The notes under the pieces: model-generated
Databases searched by the model: none
The model's input: only the letters and a program-made list of their open reading frames with translations
Told to the model about the DNA's origin: nothing
Position numbers and translations under genes: made by a program
Part shown: positions 21,084-32,636 of the stretch, piece by piece
Layout: the number at the start of each line of letters is the position of its first letter
Position numbering within the stretch: the first letter of the stretch is position 1
Source of the DNA: Mycobacterium sp. PSTR-4-N
GTDB lineage: Bacteria > Actinomycetota > Actinomycetes > Mycobacteriales > Mycobacteriaceae
Length of the DNA stretch: 64,000 nt
Assembly: GCF_022348085.1 (NCBI RefSeq)
Contig: NZ_JAKRFN010000006.1
Span: forward strand, 1 to 64,000
Reading direction: 5' to 3'

Positions 21084-22420
21084 GGGCACGCAAACAGGTC
21101 GCCAAAAAGGGAACGCCGCCGGTCATCGACCCCTACCTGCCCGGCACCGGCAACTTCGGCTACCGGGTGTCGCGCTACGAGCTCGACCTCGAGTACAAGG
21201 TCGCGATCAACCGGCTCGCCGGGACCGCCACGATCACCGCGGTCACGCTCGCCGAACTGCAGACCTTCACGCTGGATCTGTCCGCGGCGCTGTCGGTGTC
21301 GAAGGTGACGGTGAACGGCAAGCGGCCGAACAACTTCCGCACCTCGAACAGCAAGCTGCACATCAGCCTGACCGACCGGCTGCCCGCCGGCGCGGCGATG
21401 ACGATCGTCGTGCGCTACGGCGGCACCCCTCGCCCGGTCCGAACGCTGTGGGGCGAGGTCGGTTTCGAAGAACTCACCGAGGGCGCCCTGGTGGCGGGTC
21501 AGCCCAACGGGGCGTCGTCGTGGTTTCCGTGCGACGACCATCCCGCCGCCAAGGCCAGCTACGGCATCCAGATCAGCACGGAGAGCCCGTATTTCGCGTT
21601 GGCCAACGGGAAGCTGCTCCACAAGCGGGTGCGGGCCGCGATGACCACGTGGACCTACGAGCAGGCCGAACCCACGTCGACGTACCTGATCACCCTGCAG
21701 ATCGGGGTCTACGAACGGCACCGCATCGCCAAGAACGGCACGGCGATCCACGCCGTCGCTCCCGAGCGGCTGCGCGACGAGGTGGCCCACGACTTCGGCC
21801 GGCAGGGCCAGATGATGAAGCTGTTCACCAAGCTCTTCGGCCCCTACCCGCTCGACACCGGCTACACGGTGGTGATCACCGACGACGACCTCGAGATCCC
21901 GCTGGAGGCACAAGGCATCTCGATCTTCGGCGCCAACCACTGCGACGGGCAGCGCGGTGCCGAACGGTTGATCGCCCATGAGCTCGCCCACCAGTGGTTC
22001 GGCAATTCGGTCACCGTGCAGCGGTGGCGCCACATCTGGCTGCACGAGGGCTTCGCCTGCTACGCCGAATGGTTGTGGTCCGAACATTGCGGGCAGCGCA
22101 GCGCCGACGACTGGGCCCGGCACTACCACCACCGGCTGACCCACTCTTCCCAGGATCTCGTCCTCGCCGACCCCGGACCCCGCGACATGTTCGACGACCG
22201 CGTCTACAAACGCGGCGCGCTCACCCTGCACACGCTGCGAAACAGGCTGGGCGACAAGAGTTTCTTCGCCCTCCTCAAGGACTGGACGACGCGGTACCGG
22301 CACGCCAGCGTGGTCACCGACGACTTCATCGGACTGGCCGCCCGCTACAGTGACGACTCCTTGCGCCCCCTGTGGGAGGCGTGGCTATACGCGACCGACG
22401 TTCCGCCCCTGGACCAGTGA
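21080..22420 (+). CDS. Short M1-family zinc aminopeptidase
   Basis: A 446-residue M1 metallopeptidase. The zinc site is HELAHQWF at 300-307 with the third ligand Glu323 in WLHEGFACYAEW. The substrate loop that reads GAMEN in classical members is LEAQGIS here (275-281). It lacks the C-terminal HEAT-like domain of full-length aminopeptidases. The start is GTG 21080, overlapping the synthetase stop as GTGA, so translation of the two is coupled. A link to processing, trimming or self-protection against the synthetase product is inference. No signal peptide is seen. Confidence 0.88.
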   Translation: MRARKQVAKKGTPPVIDPYLPGTGNFGYRVSRYELDLEYKVAINRLAGTATITAVTLAELQTFTLDLSAALSVSKVTVNGKRPNNFRTSNSKLHISLTDRLPAGAAMTIVVRYGGTPRPVRTLWGEVGFEELTEGALVAGQPNGASSWFPCDDHPAAKASYGIQISTESPYFALANGKLLHKRVRAAMTTWTYEQAEPTSTYLITLQIGVYERHRIAKNGTAIHAVAPERLRDEVAHDFGRQGQMMKLFTKLFGPYPLDTGYTVVITDDDLEIPLEAQGISIFGANHCDGQRGAERLIAHELAHQWFGNSVTVQRWRHIWLHEGFACYAEWLWSEHCGQRSADDWARHYHHRLTHSSQDLVLADPGPRDMFDDRVYKRGALTLHTLRNRLGDKSFFALLKDWTTRYRHASVVTDDFIGLAARYSDDSLRPLWEAWLYATDVPPLDQ

Positions 22421-23658
22421 CCGACGCGACCGTCGGCCCGGGCGCCGTCACGCGCGGCAGCATGGTGCGTGTCGGGGCCGCGACCGCGGTGTCCGCGCTG
22501 TGCGGATACGCCGTCCTCTATCTGGCCGCCCGAGATCTCGAGCCCGCCGGATTCTCGGTCTTCGGGGTGTTCTGGGGCGCGTTCGGCCTCGCCAGCGGCG
22601 CCGCGTTCGGGCTGCTGCAGGAAACCACCCGGGAGGTCAGGCAGGCAACCGCGGTCGCCCCTGGCGGGGAGCGCACCCGTCCGGTGCGGATCGGCATCGG
22701 GGTGGGACTGGGCTCCGCGGCCGCGATCGCGATCACCGCACCGCTGTGGGCCGGACACGTGTTCGCCGACGCGACACTGCTCAGCGTCGCGCTGCTGGCC
22801 GCGGGGCTGGCCGGGTTCTGCATCCACACCACGCTGCTGGGCCTGTTGGCCGGGCTCGACCACTGGTCCGAGTACGGCGCGCTGATGGTCGCCGACGCCC
22901 TGCTGCGCGTCGCGGTCGCCGCGGGCAGCTTCGTCCTCGGCTGGGGGCTGGGCGGCTACCTGTGGGCGACGGTGGCGGGCGCGGTGGGCTGGCTGCTGAT
23001 GCTGCTCACCTCCCCGGTGACCCGCGCCGCGGCACGGCTCTACACCCCGGGCACCACAGCGACGTTCCTGCGGGGGGCCGGCCACTCGATCGCCGCGGCA
23101 GGGGCCAGTGCGGTGCTCGTGATGGGCTTTCCGGTGCTGCTGAAGGCCACCTCCGGCGATCTCGGTGCCGCCGGCGGCGTGGTCATCCTCGCCGTCACCT
23201 TGACGCGCGCGCCGCTGCTGGTGCCGTTGACCGCAATGCAGGGCAATCTGATCGCCCACTTCGTGGATCAGCGCGCACATCGCCTGCGGGCGTTGATCAT
23301 TCCGGCCGTCGTCGTGCTGGTGCTGGGCGCCGTCGGGGTGACCGCTGCGGCCGTTTTCGGGCCGTGGCTGCTGCGCGAGGCGTTCGGCCCCGAGTACGTG
23401 GCCGACGGAGTGCTGCTGGGCTGGCTCACCGCGGCGGCGGTGATGATCGCGTTGCTGACGCTGACCGGCGCCGCCGCCGTCGCCGCCGCGCTGCACCGCG
23501 CCTACGCCGTCGGCTGGATGTCGGCGACCGTCGCCGCCGCGACGCTGCTGGCGCTGCCGCTGGAACTCGAGGTACGGACCGTGGTGGCGCTGCTGTGCGG
23601 CCCGCTGCTGGGCATCGCCGTGCACCTGGTCGCACTTGCCAAGGTTCCGCCACGGTAG
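22417..23658 (+). CDS. Polysaccharide-biosynthesis/flippase-like integral membrane protein (Rv3630 homolog)
   Basis: A 413-residue membrane protein with 11 to 12 predicted helices, resembling the MATE/Wzx-like polysaccharide-transport superfamily; for example LCGYAVLYLAARDLEPAGFS near the N-terminus and LREAFGPEYVADGVLLGWLT near 310. It starts at GTG 22417 with a GTGA overlap to the M1 peptidase. The downstream glycosyltransferase and DUF2304 genes fit a lipid-linked glycan role, and it may flip a lipid-linked product. Substrate unknown. Confidence 0.75.
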   Translation: MTDATVGPGAVTRGSMVRVGAATAVSALCGYAVLYLAARDLEPAGFSVFGVFWGAFGLASGAAFGLLQETTREVRQATAVAPGGERTRPVRIGIGVGLGSAAAIAITAPLWAGHVFADATLLSVALLAAGLAGFCIHTTLLGLLAGLDHWSEYGALMVADALLRVAVAAGSFVLGWGLGGYLWATVAGAVGWLLMLLTSPVTRAAARLYTPGTTATFLRGAGHSIAAAGASAVLVMGFPVLLKATSGDLGAAGGVVILAVTLTRAPLLVPLTAMQGNLIAHFVDQRAHRLRALIIPAVVVLVLGAVGVTAAAVFGPWLLREAFGPEYVADGVLLGWLTAAAVMIALLTLTGAAAVAAALHRAYAVGWMSATVAAATLLALPLELEVRTVVALLCGPLLGIAVHLVALAKVPPR

Positions 23659-23671
23659 GCGGTGTACTTTG

Positions 23672-24400
23672 TTGCCCATCGTCACCTCGGACCCCTCTTC
23701 GAACGGCACGGACCAGCGCTCCCGCGACGTGTGGATCGTGATCCCCGCCTACCGTGAAGCGACCGTGATCGAGCAGGTCATCGGTGACGTGCTCGCGGTG
23801 TTCGCCAACGTGGTCTGCGTCGACGACGGCAGTACCGACGGCACCGGGGACCTCGCGTTGCGCGCCGGCGCCCACGTCGTCACCCACCCGGTCAATCTCG
23901 GTCAGGGCGCGGCCATCCAGACCGGCGTCGAATACGCCCGCGCCCGGCCCGGAGCCGCGCTGTTCGCGACGTTCGACGCGGACGGGCAGCACCGGGTCGA
24001 CGACGTCGTCGCGATGATCGACCACCTGCGCGCCGGTGACGCCGACCTGGTCCTGGGCAGCCGCTTCACCGGCGGCCCGACGCAGACCCCGCTGCTCAAG
24101 CGCATGATCCTGAAGGCGGTGGCCACCCTGAGCCGCCGCAACCGCAGGCTGGGGCTGACCGACGCCCACAACGGGCTGCGGGTGTTCAACCGGCGCGTCG
24201 CCGACGATCTCGACCTGACGATCAGCGGCATGGGGCACGCCGGCGAATTCATCGCGCTGGCCGACGAAAAAGGATGGCGGGTGGCCGAGGTCCCCGTCGA
24301 CATCCGCTACACGGACTACTCGAAGGCCAAGGGCCAACCGTTGCTCAACGGGGTCAACATCGTGTTCGACGGCCTGCTGCGCAGGAGGACGACCCGGTGA
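23672..24400 (+). CDS. Family 2 glycosyltransferase (Rv3631 homolog)
   Basis: A GT-A fold enzyme of the dolichyl-phosphate mannose synthase-like group. WIVIPAYREATVIEQVI opens the fold, VDDGSTDGTGDLA binds the sugar nucleotide, FDADGQH holds the DxD metal site, and LGSRFTGG plus LTDAHNGLRVFNRR are typical of polyprenyl-phosphate glycosyltransferases. No membrane helix, so it is a soluble or peripheral enzyme. The start is uncertain: TTG 23672 (chosen) or TTG 23669; no ATG or GTG is available before the catalytic domain. It overlaps the next gene by GTGA. Confidence 0.85.
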   Translation: MPIVTSDPSSNGTDQRSRDVWIVIPAYREATVIEQVIGDVLAVFANVVCVDDGSTDGTGDLALRAGAHVVTHPVNLGQGAAIQTGVEYARARPGAALFATFDADGQHRVDDVVAMIDHLRAGDADLVLGSRFTGGPTQTPLLKRMILKAVATLSRRNRRLGLTDAHNGLRVFNRRVADDLDLTISGMGHAGEFIALADEKGWRVAEVPVDIRYTDYSKAKGQPLLNGVNIVFDGLLRRRTTR

Positions 24401-24732
24401 ACTGGATTCAGGTTCTGCTGATCGCGTCGGTGCTCGCGCTGCTGGTCTACCTGTTGCGCTCGCGCTCCAGCGCCCGCTCGAAGGCGTGGGTGAAGGTCGG
24501 CTACGTGCTGTTCGTGATCGCCGGCATCTACGCGATCCTGCGCCCCGACGACACCACCGTCGTCGCCAACTGGCTCGGCGTGGACCGCGGCACCGATCTG
24601 CTGGAGTACGTGCTGATCATCGCGTTCGCCTTCACGACGCTGTCGACCTACATGCGCTTCAAGGACATCGAGGCCAAGTACACCCGGCTCGCCCGCGCGG
24701 TCGCGCTGCAGAACGCACGCGAACCCCGGTGA
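24397..24732 (+). CDS. DUF2304 membrane protein (Rv3632 homolog)
   Basis: A 111-residue protein with three predicted membrane helices (VNWIQVLLIASVLALLVYLL, VGYVLFVIAGIYAIL, LEYVLIIAFAFTTLSTYMRF) and a short cytoplasmic tail. DUF2304 proteins usually sit beside polyprenyl-phosphate glycosyltransferases and are thought to anchor or assist them. Here the GTG start overlaps the glycosyltransferase stop, supporting a complex. No catalytic motif is seen. Confidence 0.85.
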   Translation: MNWIQVLLIASVLALLVYLLRSRSSARSKAWVKVGYVLFVIAGIYAILRPDDTTVVANWLGVDRGTDLLEYVLIIAFAFTTLSTYMRFKDIEAKYTRLARAVALQNAREPR

Positions 24733-24735
24733 GGG

Positions 24736-27481
<2,746 letters not shown>

Positions 27482-27484
27482 CCC

Positions 27485-28282
27485 TCAGCGTTCGACCACG
27501 CTGAAGCGGCGCAACCTCAACGCCGGGTTCTTCTCGCGCACCCGCTCGATGCGGTCGGCAGTCAGCTGTGCCGACACCACGCCGGCCTCCTCGCCGAGCG
27601 AGGCCAGCACGACACCCATCGGGTCGACGATCATGCTGTTGCCGGCGCCATGCGTGCCGCACTGGTCGGCCGCGGCGACGTAGACGGTGTTCTCGATGGC
27701 CCGCGCCCGCACCAGCGTGGTCCAGTGGTTCTCCTTCAGCGGGCCCGGCACCCACTCCGCGGGGGTCAGCACGGCGTCGGCGCCGGCGTCGACCAGGCGC
27801 CGGGTCACTTCGGGGAACCGGAGGTCGTAGCAGGTCTGCATGCCGAAGGTGAGCGCGCCGACGGTGAACGTCTCCGGGATGTCGATGCTTCCGGCCCGCA
27901 CGACACGGGATTCGGCGTAGCCGAAGGCGTCGTAGAGGTGCACCTTGCGGTAGGTGGCGGTGACCTTGCCGTCGTTGTCGATGGCCAGCAGCGTGTTGTG
28001 GATCTGCTCGGCACTGTCGGTGGTCTCGTTCATGCCGGCGACGACCGTCACCGCCGCACGCCGGGCCAGCTCCCGCAGCGCCGAGACGAAGGGACCGTCC
28101 AGCGATTCGGCCGAGGCGAGGAACCGCTCGTCCATGGCCGGTGCGGTGAACATCGAGTACTCGGGGAACACCACGAGTTCCGCGCCCTGCCTCGCGGCCT
28201 CGGTCACGTAGCCGCTGATCACCTCGAGGTTGGCGTCCTTGTCCTCACCAGGCGCGAACTGCGCAACGGCAACCGTCGTCAT
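27485..28282 (-). CDS. Carbon-nitrogen hydrolase (nitrilase superfamily amidase)
   Basis: A 265-residue cytoplasmic amidohydrolase with the complete Glu-Lys-Cys triad: Glu41 in VFPEYS, Lys113 in YRKVHLYD and Cys151 in MQTCYDLRFPE. The sequence resembles Nit1/Nit2-type omega-amidases and deaminated-glutathione amidases more than true nitrilases. It is the last gene of the aldolase-MFS-hydrolase operon; its ATG overlaps the transporter stop as ATGA. It probably releases ammonia from an imported amide. The exact substrate cannot be read. Confidence 0.88.
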   Translation of the reverse strand: MTTVAVAQFAPGEDKDANLEVISGYVTEAARQGAELVVFPEYSMFTAPAMDERFLASAESLDGPFVSALRELARRAAVTVVAGMNETTDSAEQIHNTLLAIDNDGKVTATYRKVHLYDAFGYAESRVVRAGSIDIPETFTVGALTFGMQTCYDLRFPEVTRRLVDAGADAVLTPAEWVPGPLKENHWTTLVRARAIENTVYVAAADQCGTHGAGNSMIVDPMGVVLASLGEEAGVVSAQLTADRIERVREKNPALRLRRFSVVER

Positions 28283-29619
28283 GTCTCACTCCTTGCCTCC
28301 TCGGGCGCGGACATGCGGTCCATGCGCCCGAGAACCACGGTGTAACAGAAAATCCCACCGACGAGGATCACCCCGGTGGCGATGAAGGCGCCGGCGAACG
28401 AACCGGTGCGGTCGACGACCATACCCGTGACGATAGGCGCCGAGATGCCGATCAGGTTGGCGACGAAGTTGACGATTCCCGCCAGCGATCCGGTGTACCC
28501 GTGCGGCGCTATCAGGGACACGATGCTCGACCCCGCGGGAACCGAGACCGCCAGACCGGCGGCCCCGATCGACAGGAAGGCCACCGCGACCTCGATCGTG
28601 TCGGCATAGGCCGCGCCGGTGACGGCCAGCGAGGCCAGCATGCTCGTCACCAGCACGATCCGCCGCACCCTGGTGATGTCACCCGTCCGCCGCGTCCACC
28701 GGTCCATCAGCACTCCCGCGATCAGGAACTGCGCGATGACGGCGACCAACCACGGAATCATGCTGTAGATCCCGCCTTTCAGCAGGTTCACCCCGAATTC
28801 CTTTTCGAGGTAGCCCGGCAGCCAGGTCAGCAGCACGTAGTAGGCGTAGGTGTAGGACGCATATCCCAGGGCCAGCCCCCAGGTCTTGCGGTGCCGCAGC
28901 AGGTGCCCGACGCCGCGCAGCGAGCCGGCGCCTGCGGCGTTCTCGTCCTCGGCCTCACCTGCACGCAGGTGCTCCAACTCCGCCGCTGACATCTTCCCCT
29001 CGGCGACCGCGACAGCCGGTGAGCGATACAGCAGCCACCACGCGATCAGGTACACGACGCTGAGGACACCGGTGAACAAAAACGCCGCGTGCCAGCTCCA
29101 TGTCGAGACTAGGAGGGCCATGATCGGGATGCCGACGACGTTGGAGAGCTTCGCGCAGCCATCGAAAATTGCTGTGGCCGTGCCCCTTTCTTGCTTCGGG
29201 AACCACTGGCCGATCGCCTTCCAGCCGGCCGGCACCGCAGGCGCCTCACCGACGCCGAGCAGAAGCCGCGCCACGATGAGCAGGCCCAGACCGCCGGCGG
29301 CCGCGGAGAGAAACGATGCCAGCGCCCAGAGGAAGACACCGACACGATTCACCCAGGGCACGCCGATTCGGTCGATGATCGAGCCGATGGGCATCTGCAG
29401 CATCGCGTACGTCCAGAGGAACGCCGACGCGACGACTCCCATCTGCGCGGCCGAGATGTCGAAGTCGGCCATGATCGCGGGAGTCGCGACCGACAGGTTG
29501 ACCCGGTCGATGTAGTTGACGAACATCCCGGCGCCGAGCAGGCCGCCGATGTACCAGCGAGTGCGGCCGATGCCGGACGGAGCGGCGGTCGCAGAAGTCG
29601 TTTCCCGGATCTCGGTCAT
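28279..29619 (-). CDS. MFS transporter of the anion:cation symporter type
   Basis: A 446-residue, 12-helix major facilitator transporter. NYIDRVNLSVATPAI after helix 1 and the DRIGVPWVNRVG loop are typical of the ACS family (D-galactonate, glucarate, phthalate carriers), so an organic acid is the probable substrate. Start MTEIRETTS at ATG 29619, which overlaps the aldolase stop as ATGA; the other end overlaps the hydrolase gene the same way. It probably imports the compound attacked by its two enzyme neighbours. Confidence 0.88.
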   Translation of the reverse strand: MTEIRETTSATAAPSGIGRTRWYIGGLLGAGMFVNYIDRVNLSVATPAIMADFDISAAQMGVVASAFLWTYAMLQMPIGSIIDRIGVPWVNRVGVFLWALASFLSAAAGGLGLLIVARLLLGVGEAPAVPAGWKAIGQWFPKQERGTATAIFDGCAKLSNVVGIPIMALLVSTWSWHAAFLFTGVLSVVYLIAWWLLYRSPAVAVAEGKMSAAELEHLRAGEAEDENAAGAGSLRGVGHLLRHRKTWGLALGYASYTYAYYVLLTWLPGYLEKEFGVNLLKGGIYSMIPWLVAVIAQFLIAGVLMDRWTRRTGDITRVRRIVLVTSMLASLAVTGAAYADTIEVAVAFLSIGAAGLAVSVPAGSSIVSLIAPHGYTGSLAGIVNFVANLIGISAPIVTGMVVDRTGSFAGAFIATGVILVGGIFCYTVVLGRMDRMSAPEEARSET

Positions 29620-30392
29620 CGCGCCGTCCCGCTCAGGCTCGGCATCCGGTCGAGGTCGGTCACCTCGGCGTGCGCGGCCGTGAAGCCGGCCAGCAGCGCA
29701 CCGTGTTCCATGGTCAGCACCAACTGGTCGGCGCCGCGCTCGACGGCGAACTGCTTCTCGGCCGACGACCATGCCGGCAGCAGCCACGGCTTGCCCGCCG
29801 CATTCGCGGCTGCCGCCACGGCGGTCAGGTCGGCGAAGTCACCGTCGTCGCGGGTGTAGGCGCCTCGGCCGCGACGCAGCGAGAGATCCGACGGGCCGAT
29901 GAAGACGCCGTCGACGGTGTCCAGTGCCAGGATGTCGGCGATCTGCTCGATGGCTCCCGCGTCCTCGATCATTGGGTAGCACCGGGTGCGTGAGTCCTGC
30001 TCACGTACCCAGTCGTCGGTGAACCCACCGTATGTTGACGTACGGCCGCCGGCGAAACTGCGGTCGCCCAGGGGCGGAAATTTGGCGAACGCGGTGATCG
30101 CCCGGGCATGGTCCGCGTTCTCGATGTGGGGGATCGCGACCACGTCCGCACCGAAGTCGAGTGCCTGTTGGATCGGGCCGCGTTCCGGGCCGAGAACCTT
30201 GGCGATCACTTCGAGGCCGATCGCCTTGCAAAGCGGAATGAACCGTTCGAGGGCGGCGAGGTCGAACGTGCCGTGCTCGATGTCGAGCACCGCCGCCCCG
30301 TACCCCACCTGCCTGGCGATTTCCGCCGCGGCGGTATTGGGACCGGACAACCACACGGCATAACGGCGGTTTGGTCGCGTCGTTTGAAGCAT
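29616..30392 (-). CDS. HpcH/HpaI-family class II aldolase
   Basis: A 258-residue aldolase of the family that splits 2-oxo-4-hydroxy acids to pyruvate (or glyoxylate) and an aldehyde. LDIEHGTFDLAALERFI near the start, AIPHIENADHARAI, PMIEDAGAIEQI and GVFIGPSDLSLRRG are the family's metal- and phosphate-site segments. First gene of the operon: a strong AAGAGGAGG lies 10 bases before ATG 30392. The likely regulator is the divergent GntR protein via the operator at 30449-30470. The physiological substrate is unknown. Confidence 0.87.
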   Translation of the reverse strand: MLQTTRPNRRYAVWLSGPNTAAAEIARQVGYGAAVLDIEHGTFDLAALERFIPLCKAIGLEVIAKVLGPERGPIQQALDFGADVVAIPHIENADHARAITAFAKFPPLGDRSFAGGRTSTYGGFTDDWVREQDSRTRCYPMIEDAGAIEQIADILALDTVDGVFIGPSDLSLRRGRGAYTRDDGDFADLTAVAAAANAAGKPWLLPAWSSAEKQFAVERGADQLVLTMEHGALLAGFTAAHAEVTDLDRMPSLSGTAR

Positions 30393-30448
30393 GGGAAAGG
30401 GCCTCCTCTTGACAGCCGCCGCGGCGGTCGACAGCGTTTCGTACATCT

Positions 30449-30470
30449 GTTGTATACACAGATATACAAC
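30449..30470. promoter_or_regulatory. Palindromic operator between the aldolase operon and the GntR gene
   Basis: GTTGTATA-CACAGA-TATACAAC: two perfect 8-base half-sites around 6 bases. It contains TTGTATAC, the kind of core bound by FadR/FCD-type GntR regulators, and lies 57 bases from the aldolase start and 40 bases from the regulator start. It probably controls both divergent genes. Confidence 0.75.
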
Positions 30471-30509
30471 GTGTGTCCATTAGAGTGGACGATTACGAGG
30501 AGGTTTTCG

Positions 30510-31169
30510 GTGTCGATGACAGTCAGCGAGCCCAGCTCGAACCAGTCCGCGCGTGATCGCGCCTACGAATGGGTCCGCGACCAGATCATCCGCGGCACCC
30601 TGCCCGCCGGACGTTTCCTCGACGAGGCGTGGATCTCCGAATCCGTAGGCACCTCCCGCACCCCTGTGCGAGAAGCGTTCCACCGGCTCAACTCCGAACG
30701 CTTCATCGACCTGCTGCCCCGGCGCGGCGCGCAGGTCCGCAGCGTCACCACCCGCGAGCTCGAAGAGGTCTATGCATCCCGGCGGCTCATCGAAGGCCAC
30801 GCCGCACGTGCGCTCTGCGCCGCCGGCGGCGGCGCCCCGGTGAAGCTGCCGGCACTGGCGACGGCCATGGAGGACGCCGGTCGCGAGCGGGACTGGTTCA
30901 CCGTCGCCAAGCTGGATCGAGAGTTCCACCGCGCGATCGTCGACGCGCACGGCAACTCGGTGTTGGTCGAACTCTACGACGCCCTGCGGTCACGCCAAGA
31001 GCGGGTCGCCGTGCGCGCGTTGCAGATTCGTCCGCAGCGCGTCCCCGACATCGACGCTCAGCACCGCGCCATCGTTGCGGCGCTGGCCGACAACGACACC
31101 GAGCTGATCACCACCCTGCTCAACGAACACCTGCGACCCATTCCGGAGATCCTGGCAGCATTGGACTGA
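30510..31169 (+). CDS. GntR-family (FCD/FadR subfamily) transcriptional regulator
   Basis: A regulator of about 219 residues. The winged helix spans about 15-80 (WVRDQIIRGTLPAGRFLDE, then SRTPVREAFHRLNSERFIDL). The C-terminal all-helical FCD ligand domain follows, with metal-binding positions in DREFHRAIVDAHGN and a later His in NEHLRPI. The GTG at 30510 follows GAGGAGG by six bases; ATG 30516 is the alternative. Divergent from the aldolase-MFS-amidase operon with a shared palindromic operator, so it is the likely substrate-responsive repressor of that operon and of itself. Confidence 0.9.
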   Translation: MSMTVSEPSSNQSARDRAYEWVRDQIIRGTLPAGRFLDEAWISESVGTSRTPVREAFHRLNSERFIDLLPRRGAQVRSVTTRELEEVYASRRLIEGHAARALCAAGGGAPVKLPALATAMEDAGRERDWFTVAKLDREFHRAIVDAHGNSVLVELYDALRSRQERVAVRALQIRPQRVPDIDAQHRAIVAALADNDTELITTLLNEHLRPIPEILAALD

Positions 31170-31205
31170 GGATCTCGGGCCGGGCCGTCCGAAGACGGGG
31201 ACATG

Positions 31206-31281
31206 TGGAGCCGCCTGGGGGAATCGAACCCCCGACCTATTCATTACGAGTGAATCGCTCTACCGACTGAGCTAAGGCGGC
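31206..31281 (-). tRNA. tRNA-Thr (anticodon CGU)
   Basis: The minus strand folds as a full cloverleaf: acceptor GCCGCC...GGCGGC, D-arm AGCTCAGTCGGTAGAGC, anticodon arm ATTCACTCGTAATGAAT with CGT in the loop, and T-arm GGGGGTTCGATTCCCCC. CCA is encoded at 31208-31206. It decodes ACG threonine codons. Confidence 0.96.
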
Positions 31282-31342
31282 CTGGTCGGGCGGGACGAGT
31301 CTACGGCAGGGCATGGCGTGCACCCAATTCACCTACACCGGG

Positions 31343-32554
31343 TCAGCCCCGTAGTGCCTGCCCGACGGTGCCCACCATGGCGTCGACGGCGAATTTCGGC
31401 TTGACGTTGACCGCCAGCGCCTCCCGGCACTCCAGCACCGCCTCGATGCAGCGCAGCAGCGCCGAGGGAGACGCGTGCGCCGCCATCGCGGCCACCTTCT
31501 CCGCCATGTCGGGGTGATTGGGCGCGATGTCCGAGGCGCCCGAGGCGATCAGCAGCGCGTCCCGGAAGTACGTGGCGAGATCGATCAGCGCCCGATCCAG
31601 AGCGTCCCGCGACGCGCGGGTCTGGCGGGACTTTTGCCGCTTCTCCAGATCCTTGAGTGCGCCGGCCGCGCCGCGCATCGTGCCCGCGGTGCCTTTCCCG
31701 GTGCCGCCCGCGCCCAGTGCGGTGCGCAACTCCTCGACCTCTTCCTCATTGCGGTCCACGGTCAGCGCCTTGGCCTCCGCCTCGGCGGTGAGCACCAACT
31801 CCTCGGCCGCGGCGTACGCCCGCGACGGGGTCGCCGCTTCCCGCGCGAGACCCAGTGCCCGTCGGCGCCGCTCCCGGGCCTGCTCGTCCGTCGCCAGCCG
31901 GCGGGCCCGGCCGACGTGCCCGCCGCTCACCGACGCCGCCCAGGCCGCCTCGGCCTCCGGCAGCCCGTCGCGCTCCACCAGCACCTTCGCGATCGCGTCG
32001 ACCCCCGGGGTGACCAGCGCGATGTGCCGGCACCGGGAGCGCAGCGTGATCGCGATGTCCTCCGGGTCCACCGACGGCGCGCACAGCAGGAACACCGTCG
32101 ACGGCGGCGGCTCCTCCACCACCTTGAGCAGGGCGTTGGCGGCGCCCTCGGTCAGCCGGTCGGCATCTTCGATGACGACGATCTGCCACCGGCCGGTCCC
32201 CGGCCGCCGGGACGCTATCTGCACGATCGTGCGCATCGCGTCCACGCCGATGGACAGCCCCTCCGGGATGATCCTGCGTACATCGGCATGGGTGCCTGCG
32301 ATCGTGGTGCTGCACGCGCGGCACTCCCCGCAGCCCGGAACGCCGGCGGAGGTGCATTGCAGTGCCGCCGCGAAACACAGCGCAGCCACCGACCGGCCGG
32401 ACCCCGGCGGGCCGGTGATCAGCCAGGCATGGGTCATCGTGCCCACCTCGCCTGCGCCGTTGTGAGCGGAATCACCGCGCGCGGCCCGGGCGGCGGCCGT
32501 CAGCTCCGCCTCCACAGCGTCTTGGCCCACCAGACGCGAAAAAACACCAGTCAT
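31343..32554 (-). CDS. holB: DNA polymerase III subunit delta' (HolB)
   Basis: Clamp-loader subunit that helps load the sliding clamp; 403 residues from MTGVFSRLVGQ (ATG 32554). The P-loop is GPPGSGRS, with Arg in place of Lys, as expected for a delta' that does not hydrolyse ATP. The zinc module CGECRACSTTIAGTHADVR and LLKVVEEPPPSTVFLLCA follow. An insertion rich in Glu, Gly and Lys (about 285-315) is typical of the mycobacterial protein. It diverges from the adenylate cyclase gene, as Rv3644c does from Rv3645. Confidence 0.92.
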   Translation of the reverse strand: MTGVFSRLVGQDAVEAELTAAARAARGDSAHNGAGEVGTMTHAWLITGPPGSGRSVAALCFAAALQCTSAGVPGCGECRACSTTIAGTHADVRRIIPEGLSIGVDAMRTIVQIASRRPGTGRWQIVVIEDADRLTEGAANALLKVVEEPPPSTVFLLCAPSVDPEDIAITLRSRCRHIALVTPGVDAIAKVLVERDGLPEAEAAWAASVSGGHVGRARRLATDEQARERRRRALGLAREAATPSRAYAAAEELVLTAEAEAKALTVDRNEEEVEELRTALGAGGTGKGTAGTMRGAAGALKDLEKRQKSRQTRASRDALDRALIDLATYFRDALLIASGASDIAPNHPDMAEKVAAMAAHASPSALLRCIEAVLECREALAVNVKPKFAVDAMVGTVGQALRG

Positions 32555-32624
32555 CGCCGATAACAGTAGTGCTGCGAACCGACACGTCCGTCCCAGAGGC
32601 CCCGTGCCCGTCAGCTCCGCCCGA

Positions 32625-32630
32625 TACGGT
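32625..32630 (+). promoter_or_regulatory. -10 box of the adenylate cyclase gene (leaderless)
   Basis: TACGGT ends 6 bases before GTG 32637 and favours that start over the upstream GTG at 32604. Confidence 0.5.
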
Positions 32631-32636
32631 GATTGC

